Source: a virus. From it: a stretch of DNA of 64,000 nucleotides. The position numbers were made by a program, and so were the translations under genes. The notes under the pieces were generated by a model, which ran no database searches, had not been told where the DNA came from, and saw only the letters and a list, made by a program, of their open reading frames with translations. The stretch is from positions 1 through 64,000 of the IMG/VR virus record IMGVR_UViG_3300020438_000029, one strand, 5' to 3'. Shown here piece by piece: positions 16,219 through 25,100 of the stretch (positions within the stretch are counted from its first letter, which is position 1; every line of letters starts with the position of its first letter).

Positions 16219-17358
16219 ATGAAAGTATTAGTTTTTGGTGATGTAATAATCGACAAATATATCTATGGTACTTCAGAACGCATAAGTCCTGAAGCACCTG
16301 TACCTGTGGTCAAATATCAGCGTGAAGTTGAAACACTAGGCGGAGCAGGACTAGTATACGAAAATCTTAAAAGTCTAGGTGTAGATGTTACACTATTACA
16401 AACTGAACAACCGCGTAGTATCAAGACGCGAGTTATTTGTGACGGGCATTACATTACACGAATAGACGATGACAAAGTGGCCGATAGTACTGCTGTACTA
16501 AGAAATGTATTGCGTAGTGATTTTTCTCAATGGGATTATGTAATACTAAGCGATTACAACAAAGGCGTACTTGACGAATCTCTAAGAATTATCGAACATC
16601 TAAACACATTTGGATGCAAAGTAATTGTAGATCCTAAAGAACATGCAACCCAATACAAAGGCGCATGGTTAGTAAAACCTAATAATGTTGAATTTACTAA
16701 GTTTGGATTTAACGAATGGCAAGGTAATATTATCACAACAAACGCAGGCGAAAACGTAGTTGCCAGCATAGACGGTGTTGATTATAACCTGCCTGTTGCA
16801 CAAGTAGAAGTATCAGATGTCACCGGTGCAGGTGATTGTTTCTTGGCTGCATTTGTATATGGATTAACTAAGAATTATGACTATACGCAATGTTTAGAAC
16901 TTGCTATAAAAGGATCTAAACGTGCAGTACAGCATGTAGGCACCCATATACTTACACATAATGATATTGAAGAACATGTAATCTTTACAAACGGTGTATT
17001 TGATATTATGCATACAGGACATTTTAATTTACTAAAAGAAGCACGTAGTTTAGGCGACAAACTTGTAGTTGGTATTAACTCAGATGCAAGTGTAAAACGT
17101 CTAAAAGGTAACGATCGTCCAGTAAACAATATAGAAAAACGTGTTGAACAAATATCTATACTACCATGGGTAGACGAAGTTCACGTTTTTGATCAAGATA
17201 CTCCTTATGAGTTAATTAAACATATACAGCCTAACTTAATTGTAAAAGGCGGAGATTATACTGTTGAAACTGTAGTAGGACATGATTTAACTGATGTGCA
17301 TATTATACCTACAGTAGACGGATACTCAACAACACAAATTATAGAGAATAGCAAATGA
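16219..17358 (+). CDS. hldE: HldE-like bifunctional heptose-7-phosphate kinase / heptose-1-phosphate adenylyltransferase
   Basis: HldE makes D-glycero-D-manno-heptose 1,7-bisphosphate and, after GmhB removes the 7-phosphate, couples the sugar to AMP. Residues 1-245 form a PfkB/ribokinase-type kinase: GDVIIDKYIYG at the start, GGAG at 41-44, and the anion hole and catalytic base DVTGAGD with D206. Residues 252-379 form a nucleotidyltransferase: FTNGVFDIMHTGH with HTGH at 265-268, GINSDASVKRLKG, and a late IVKGGDY strand. At 379 residues it is about 100 shorter than E. coli HldE (477), mostly in the kinase part, where the segment between residues 40 and 65 is compressed. Its ATG is at the predicted transcription start. 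Its stop overlaps the hldD start (ATGA). Confidence 0.9.
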   Translation: MKVLVFGDVIIDKYIYGTSERISPEAPVPVVKYQREVETLGGAGLVYENLKSLGVDVTLLQTEQPRSIKTRVICDGHYITRIDDDKVADSTAVLRNVLRSDFSQWDYVILSDYNKGVLDESLRIIEHLNTFGCKVIVDPKEHATQYKGAWLVKPNNVEFTKFGFNEWQGNIITTNAGENVVASIDGVDYNLPVAQVEVSDVTGAGDCFLAAFVYGLTKNYDYTQCLELAIKGSKRAVQHVGTHILTHNDIEEHVIFTNGVFDIMHTGHFNLLKEARSLGDKLVVGINSDASVKRLKGNDRPVNNIEKRVEQISILPWVDEVHVFDQDTPYELIKHIQPNLIVKGGDYTVETVVGHDLTDVHIIPTVDGYSTTQIIENSK

Positions 17359-18173
17359 GAATATTAATAACTGGATATAAAGGATTTATTGGAAGAAATC
17401 TAGCAATGTATTTGCAGCGTCAAGGACATGATGTAGAAGGATGGGAATGGCAACCTGGTATCATTCCTAGTACAGAAGACTACGATTGGTGTATACATTT
17501 AGGTGCAATTAGTTCAACTACTTTTACTGATGTAAATCAAATACTAGAACAAAATTTTGAATTTAGTATTAGGCTTGCACAAGTGTGTGAAAACTTTGGT
17601 ACTAATTTACAATATGCATCTAGTGCAAGTGTATACGGACCTACTACACATTTTACCGAAGATGGTCCTTTATTGCCGCAAAGCCCATATGCATGGTCAA
17701 AATATTTGTTTGATAGATATATTACACAATACAAGGACGAATTCGGTATCTTAGTGCAAGGCTTCCGTTACTTTAATGTGTATGGAGAAGGCGAAGAACA
17801 CAAAGGTGATCAAGCAAGTCCTTATACTAAATTTGCATATCAAGCTAAAGACAACGGTGTAATTAAATTATTTGAAGATAGTAATAACTATCTTAGAGAT
17901 TTTGTATGTGTAGAAGACATATGTAAAGTACACGAACTAATGTTAAATGTAGATGCTACAGACATTTACAATGTAGGCACAGGACGCCCTGTAAGTTTTG
18001 AAACAGTAGCACAATCTATTGTTAACAAACACGGCGGTGACATTGAATATATTCCAATGCCAGAAAATTTAAAGTCGCAATACCAAAGTTATACATGTGC
18101 TAATATAGATAAATTAAATTCTGTAATAGACATGAATTGGACAAATATAGAGGATTATATTAATGGAAAGTGA
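17355..18173 (+). CDS. hldD: HldD-like ADP-glycero-manno-heptose 6-epimerase
   Basis: A short-chain dehydrogenase/reductase that converts ADP-D-glycero- to ADP-L-glycero-beta-D-manno-heptose. The Rossmann motif TGYKGFIG gives G7, G10 and G13. The catalytic YxxxK is Y112 and K116. Several features are specific to HldD rather than to general sugar epimerases: AISSTT near residue 51, GFRYFNVYGEGEEHKG, KLFEDSNNYLRDFVCVEDI, NVGTGRPVSFETVA and IEYIPMPENLKSQYQ near the C-terminus. At 272 residues it is somewhat shorter than E. coli HldD (310). It overlaps hldE by 4 bp and the cupin gene by 11 bp, so the cassette is one translationally coupled unit. Confidence 0.9.
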   Translation: MRILITGYKGFIGRNLAMYLQRQGHDVEGWEWQPGIIPSTEDYDWCIHLGAISSTTFTDVNQILEQNFEFSIRLAQVCENFGTNLQYASSASVYGPTTHFTEDGPLLPQSPYAWSKYLFDRYITQYKDEFGILVQGFRYFNVYGEGEEHKGDQASPYTKFAYQAKDNGVIKLFEDSNNYLRDFVCVEDICKVHELMLNVDATDIYNVGTGRPVSFETVAQSIVNKHGGDIEYIPMPENLKSQYQSYTCANIDKLNSVIDMNWTNIEDYINGK

Positions 18174-18567
18174 AACTACTCGGTTAAACGGTGTTGTAGA
18201 AAAAGGTTGGGGCTACGAATTAATTTGGGCAACTAATGACAAGTATTGCGGAAAACTTATGGTGTTTCAAAAAGCAGGCGCTCAATTTAGTATGCATTTT
18301 CATCAAGAAAAAGACGAAACTTGGTTTGTAAATAACGGTAGATTTTTAGTAAAATGGATTGACACTAAAACTGCTAAATGGAACGAGCAAGAGCTTAAAG
18401 CAGGTGATACATGGCATAATCCTCCATTGCAGCCGCACCAACTAATTGCTATTACATCAGGAAGTAGTATTACAGAAGTAAGCACACCTGATAGTGTTGA
18501 AGATAATTACCGAGTTGCCCCAGGTGACAGTCAAAGAGAAAACAATGAGCCGGTTCCAAAAAGCTAG
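18163..18567 (+). CDS. Cupin-fold protein, possible sugar-phosphate isomerase/epimerase
   Basis: A 134-residue single cupin. The first cupin motif HFHQEKDETW supplies metal ligands H45, H47 and E52, and H92 in NPPLQPHQL supplies the fourth. The GWGYELIW start and HFHxxKxET pattern resemble type II mannose-6-phosphate isomerases and related sugar cupins. It lies between hldD and gmhB with overlaps on both sides. It could fill a missing isomerisation step or modify the heptose; GmhA, the usual sedoheptulose-7-phosphate isomerase, is absent from this window and has an unrelated (SIS) fold. The substrate is not known. Confidence 0.83.
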   Translation: MESETTRLNGVVEKGWGYELIWATNDKYCGKLMVFQKAGAQFSMHFHQEKDETWFVNNGRFLVKWIDTKTAKWNEQELKAGDTWHNPPLQPHQLIAITSGSSITEVSTPDSVEDNYRVAPGDSQRENNEPVPKS

Positions 18568-19144
18568 TACACAACAGTTAAATAGATATAACAAATATGT
18601 TGTTGGTCTTGATCGCGACGGCGTAATTAATAAAGATATTGGAACATATGTTACTAGTGTTAACGATTTTATTCCTATAGAAAAAAGTTTAGAAGCGGTA
18701 GCACTAATACGATCTAAGGGTCACCCAATTGTAATTATTACAAATCAAGGTGGTATACAAAAAGGCATTGTTACAGAAACACAGCTAAATGATATTCATA
18801 AACACATGTTTGATCTTTTAGGAAAAGCAGGATGCCCAAGTATTGACGGACTATATTATAGCTCTAGTAGTTTAAAACAAGATTTCTATGCTAAGCCAAA
18901 CATAGGAATGTTTGAACGTGCCCAAGATGAAATACCTAATATAAAATTTTCTAAAGGCATATATATTGGCGACAAACTTAGCGATCTAAAAGCAGCAGAT
19001 AAAATAGGCGCAAAGCCTATACTAGTGCGTACCGGACATGGATTAGAAACTGAAAAATTGCTTAATACTCGTTTTACTTATAACAAACTTAAAAAGAAAA
19101 CTCGAATATTTGATAGTCTTTGGGACGTTGCACAAGCCCTTTAG
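18545..19144 (+). CDS. gmhB: GmhB-like HAD phosphatase (heptose 1,7-bisphosphate 7-phosphatase)
   Basis: A 199-residue HAD-superfamily phosphatase of the histidinol-phosphatase/GmhB class. Motif I is DRDGVIN with nucleophile D23 and acid D25. Motif II is ITNQGGIQKG (residues 65-74), motif III is the K117-P118-N119 segment, and motif IV is GDKLSD with D143 and D147. The zinc-binding Cys/His loop found in E. coli GmhB is absent: residues 105-116 contain only Ser, Lys, Gln and Asp. Zinc-free GmhB relatives exist, so activity is still plausible. The start at 18545 is the last in-frame ATG before motif I and overlaps the cupin gene by 23 bp. The stop overlaps the stop of the giant minus-strand gene. 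Confidence 0.85.
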   Translation: MSRFQKASTQQLNRYNKYVVGLDRDGVINKDIGTYVTSVNDFIPIEKSLEAVALIRSKGHPIVIITNQGGIQKGIVTETQLNDIHKHMFDLLGKAGCPSIDGLYYSSSSLKQDFYAKPNIGMFERAQDEIPNIKFSKGIYIGDKLSDLKAADKIGAKPILVRTGHGLETEKLLNTRFTYNKLKKKTRIFDSLWDVAQAL

Positions 19145-22100
19145 GCTTGCGCTTCACCCCATTTAAGAATCAAGTTAGCTTCAACATTTGTACCGCCCAC
19201 TTTATACACATTAATAGCAAGTACGTCTGGACCATTTGGGAATGTTCCTCGTCCACCTAGCGTAGTATTTGTAAGCTCTTTCAATTCACTAAAGTCAACA
19301 GTTGCACGTTCTCCTGGTGTTGCAATAAAGGAGAACACAGTTTCACCTGGTTGTGCATAGGGTGGTTGAACGAATGTAAATTCTACTGTACCACTACCTG
19401 CTGTTAGTGTTCCACTAAACGAATTGTTAAACTGTACTTCATAAAATTGAGTAGATCCGTGTTGTTTAGCAGTTACACTGTTAACCTGTGTGTTAGCAGG
19501 GAAAGTTACTGAGCCGCCGTTACTTAGATTTGTACCTTGCTTAACTCCTGCAGTATCAATTTCTGATTTACTAAGATATGCATAGTTTCTGCCTACAAGT
19601 GATTCATTAAACGTAAATGTCTGCTGTTGATTATCAATGGTGTTGCTCACGCCTCGGCTTATTCTTATTGCAACATAGCTAGTGTACACGTTAACACTAG
19701 TAACAGTAGTATCAGATCTAATATTAGTGCCTGTTACTGTTGATCCAACAACAATTGGTCCGTTAGCTTCATACATGCTTGTAGAGTAATATAGTGTAGT
19801 ATTCCTCCTCCAAGTTGGATAATCATCATTATTCATAGTAGCCACTACACTACCAAGTGCTGTAGCTGTTGCTGTAGTAGCAGCCTCGCCTGTTGACCAT
19901 ACAACAGAACCACCAGCAGCAACTTGTGCAAAGCTAGGCTGACCACCTTGCGCAACACCGCTCAATGTTGTCCAACCAACATCGTTTGGATTGATTGGAT
20001 AGTTTTGTGGGTTAAGTACACCTTCAACAACAATACCGCCAGTTATTGGTGCATTACTATTTCCAGTATCAACACCGTCTGATGTAACTTCAAGACCTTG
20101 TAGCAACAATTGTGCTCTGTTTAGTAGTTCTCTTTCACCTAAGTCTCCAATAATTGCGTTTGAAACACTGGGTGCTAGTCTAATCATAAACGCTGTTTGT
20201 TTAGTTGTACTAACATCAATTCCTGGTTCTGCATATGAGAAGATATATCCTCTATCTTCATCAAATCCGCCGTCTGTTAAGAACGCCGAACCCCAGTGAC
20301 TAATTAAAGGAGTAATTGTATTACTAATTAATATTACGCCAGTTCTTGCATCATGTGGGACAGCTCCGCCTGCGCTATAAGTACGTTCGGCGCCTGCTTG
20401 GAAGTTAGTTAATGTTGTTCCTCTTGTTAAACCAGTTAGATGATTTGAAGAACGTCCACTAAACGTAATAATTTCATTATCAATATAAACAGTGCCGTAT
20501 TCTGGGAAGAAACTTCCGTCCACTAGTTCTAAAGTAGTTGCACTTGCATCCAAATCTGCTGCTAGTTTACCCGGAGGTCCTTCGTTAGTAACTTCATAAC
20601 GCACAGGCAAGTTACCTGAACGCATAAATGCTTCTGTGTTTACGTTTGAGTTACGCATTCTGTGACAGAATATAAAGTTACCATCTTGTCCGCGAAGCAT
20701 AAAGTCAATAAATCCAGCACCATACCAACTGTATTGAATACCAATCATTTGCATTTTAGCAATATCAATGTCGTATCCACTAGGACCATTGCCATCCAAT
20801 GTGTCTAGATTAAAGTCAGCTGACTTAACTTTCTTATCAATAACTAGATTCATTTTTGCACCAGTAGCAGGAGTTACACCTCTAAAGTCAGGCGTAACAG
20901 TACAAGATGTTTGGCTAGTAACATTTGTTACCACGTGTGTCATACCTTTGATAATAACTCTATCACCTGCTGTTAACTGATCGCGGAATCTTGTGTTTGT
21001 TCCTGTTACTAGATTCCCGTCAACTTCAATTGCAATAGTTCCAGCTACCTGCTGAGTACCAGTACGTTGATTAACACTAACGTTAGTACCGTCGAATTCC
21101 CAAAAAATGCCGTTTTGATCATCAAAGATGCCTGAACGTACAGTTGCGCCGTGCCATGCAACAACACTCATTTGTGCGCCAAAACCAATGTTGGCTTCTT
21201 GTTTAAATGCTCCAATAGTATCTTCAACTACGGCTGTATTTCTTCTTTTCTTAAGTTCTGCAAGAGTATCTGCAATTCTTGTAGATAACGATTCAGCTTG
21301 TGAAACACCGTCTAAATAATTTATAAGATCAGTAGTATCATCTACAGTGAAGCTTCCTGAGTTGTTAATATCGCCCCACGCATATCCATCTGGTGCAGTC
21401 TCGTTGATAAAGAAGTTGTGTATGTCATGAGTGTTAGTTCCACTTGCTGCTTCATCAAATGCAACAACTAGTGGTGACGTATTAGTCGGCGAGTTTAAAA
21501 CAATTTCTGTAGTGTCGCCTAATCTGCGTTTTGATCTAACTGTAAATGAACGTTCACTTAATACTTCTTCAACTGTGTAATCAAATCCTGGAGGTACTTC
21601 CGGATTAACTCCTGAATTATATCCCGGTGTTTCTACACCTAACAATCTAATTATGCCGCCTGCTTGTACGCCGTGATCGTTATCATCTGTTGTAATAGTA
21701 ATTAACGAATTAAGTTCTGTTCCAGCTGCTGATATAGTTGAAAGATCGTAACTTGGAGCAAATAGCGCACCAGTTGTATACATAATACCCTTACCTGATT
21801 GGTAACGAATATATTTTTTACTTTGACGTATTGCTTGTGCGCCATGCTGTGGACCGCCTGTTCCTAACTGCACACCGCCATCAAATGGTCTATGAACAAA
21901 GAAGCTGTCTGGCCTTGCATATAGTACGCCATTGATCGGATCAGTAGCAGCATCTGTTGTAATTGTTCCTGCTGCTCTAGCAGTATATCTTAGTTTATCT
22001 ATTGCCGGAATATTAGTAACAAGGAATGCTCCGTCTGCAAGATCATGATTGTTTGTTCCGTCATCTGTCGATGTTGCTGTAATAAACGTATCACCTGGCA

Positions 22101-25100
22101 CAAGTCCGTGTGCAGCAGGGAATGTAACTTCTAATGTTGCAATAGCACTAAACGTAATTGCTGTATTTGCAGCCATCTGTCCTGTTGTTGCTTCTGTCAT
22201 TGTAAATGTTGATATTAACGGAACTTGTGTGCCTGGATTTGCCGGCTGTTGTGTTGTTGTAAATGTTGTTAATGCATTATTGTTAAGTGTATCGACACCT
22301 GTAACTGTGATAGTAATATCATTGTCGCCATTTACACCGTCCATATCACTACCATTAAGTGTTAATACATCACCTATTTCATATTGTGTTCCGCCGTCGC
22401 CGTCTATTTCTTGGTAGCCACCGTTTATTCGCTGAACACTAAATTCTGCACCAGAACCCGGTCTATTAACATTTGTTAGTAATAAACCTAAATAAGTTTC
22501 TGTTCCACTTGTTGCTGTACCTGCACTACTAAATCCTGTGATTGCGCCAGTACCACTTACACTTGTTATTGTAATAGTAATGTCATTTGCTGGTGTTTGA
22601 CCTTGTAGTTCTGTACCTAATATTTTAAGTTCTTGATCTACAAAGAAGTTTAATCCGCCAACGTTAAGTGTAACTGCATAGTTATTAGGAGTAAGAGCAA
22701 TGTCAAACAATGCTCCAGTACCTGCAAGGATTGTTCCTGTTAGTGGTGTAACAATCTGTTGGTTAGTTGCGGTACCTGATATGCTTGCAGCTGTAATATC
22801 TCCACTGCCACCAACGTTATCAATTGTAATTGTTGCATCGTTTGTAGGAGATGCGCCGTTTAAATTTGTACCTGATACTAGCAGTGTATCACCGATACTA
22901 TATCCAGTGCCCGGTACTGTAACAATCACAGCATAAGACGTGCCTTGCATTCTAACATCTACTTCAGCAGTGGTTCCAGCACTAGACGTTGTAAAACTTA
23001 CATTAGGAAATAACACATCTGCGTTTGGAGCAGTGCCGCTCTCAATTACTACAGTATTAATATTTCCGGTTTCGCCAGAGACAGCAGTTTGGATTCCTGT
23101 AACTTTTATAATTAAATCGTTAGCAGGACTTGTGCCTCCTGGAAACTGATCACCTGATATTAATAATCTATCGTTAACTACGAAGTCTTCTGAAACATTT
23201 GGCGGTGATCCTTCAACACCAACGCTTGTAAATGCGTTATTAGCCATAGTTACATTAAACTGGGGCGGATTAATACCAATGCCTCCAGCTAATGGTGCCG
23301 CAATACCAGTATAATTTTCTGTACCTGCAACTGCCGTACCTGTAAGTGTTACTGTTGCAATGCCGCCAGTCGCTGTAATACTAGCAACTGTACCAAACAT
23401 ATCATTAGTGGCAGTTACGCCGCCAAGTTGAGTACCGTCTATTAGAAATTTATCACCTACTTCATAATTAAGACCTGCTAGGTCAATTGCTGATAGAGAA
23501 TAGGATCCGCCGGATCTTTGTATATTAAGCAGTGCGCCGGAACCAGCAGGCTGAACTGTTGTTGGAGTTAATATTGGATATGTTTTTGTATTTGATACAA
23601 GTGATGAAGTTAATCCACTGCTTAATGAAACTGTACTTCCTACAACATTGTTAATAAATGTTGCTACACCGTCGCCTCTATCTAATGCTAGGTTTGGAAC
23701 AACACCGGTTGCATCAAATAATTGTATATCTGTATCTCCAATATTAGCATTGGATCCAATATTTAATGTTAAGTACTCGCCGCCGCCTGCACTGTTATCA
23801 ATAATATTAGTAACCTGTGAACCTACTGGAATAAGAGGACTTATTAAAGGTGAGCCAACTTCAGGTGAATTACCGTCAAACGGAATAGTATTTGCTCCGG
23901 TTTGGACTATTAGCTCAGACACCATTGCACCCGAAGAACCGTTACTTAATACATCAAATTCTGCGCCGTCAATTCCTGCTCCGGTATAAAAACCACCTTT
24001 TCTTAGTTGAGTATAACCGGCTGCTAATTGCTCACCATCTGCTGTTCCTACTTTTGATTTAGCATAGTACTGGAAACTTAAATTAGTTGGTACACTAATA
24101 ATAACAAACGAACCTTCAGCTCGTGCTGCGCCTGCAATAGATGTTTCAAGAGCTTTAATTGTAATAGGTGTACCTACTTCAAATCCGTGTGCTGATACTG
24201 TTGTAACTGTAATTAATGAAGCACCAATACCATCTGTTCCGTCACTTGCATCAGTTTCAACACTTAATACCTGTGTATCTGTTCCTGGAATTTCGTATAC
24301 ACTTGGATATCCACGCATCATAGAAATTGCAGACCATTTAGTAGGCTGTAAACCGTACTCAAAGTCAGCATCAAGCATACTTAATGGAGGAGCAATACGC
24401 ATACGTTCAATTGCGTCTGTTCCAAAATCATATGGTCGTTGCGTTACTACACTTTTTCCATTTTCCATTTTTTCTACAAAAATTTGTAGATCGTCAGTTG
24501 ATGAATGTGTAGTTGTGTTGTATGTTAAATTAATAGTAGTTACAGCATCAGTTGTCTGTAGATACTTTGGAAAATCTTCGTCTGCGCCGTGATCTTTAAT
24601 AACACATTCTGCACCGGCTTCGGGGTCACTAAAATTATAAATTATTTCATTTTTGGATGTGTTAGTGACAAGCAGTAATTCGTCTGAAGTATATCTTCCT
24701 TGGATTTTGATATTGCCTAAACCTGTTGTTTCTGCTGTAGGAAGGCTAGTAATTCCGTTAGTAAGAACATCAACAGTGTTTTGTGAAAGCGTTACAGCTC
24801 GCATACTTGCGCCAGCAATCACTGCTCCTGTTATAGCACTTGAAAATGTATGTAATGAAGTATCAGAACTTATACCTACATTCATTGTAATAGATGTTGC
24901 AGTGACACCAGTAATAGTAATTGGTTTATTAAAATATGGATCGCGCTGTAATGCATTAGGAACGCCTGCTCTGCGTGGATAAGGATGTAATGTAGCATTA
25001 CTGTCTAATGCACAAGTAAACGTTATTCCATCCGGTCTAATAATAATTTTATCATCAGCTTGAAGCGTGTGCGTACCAATCTCTAAAGTCATAATGCCTG

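Noticed and set aside
22230-23560. CRISPR-like array suggested by the regular repeats
   Set aside because: The repetition is at protein level with diverged DNA and no conserved short direct repeat or spacer structure.
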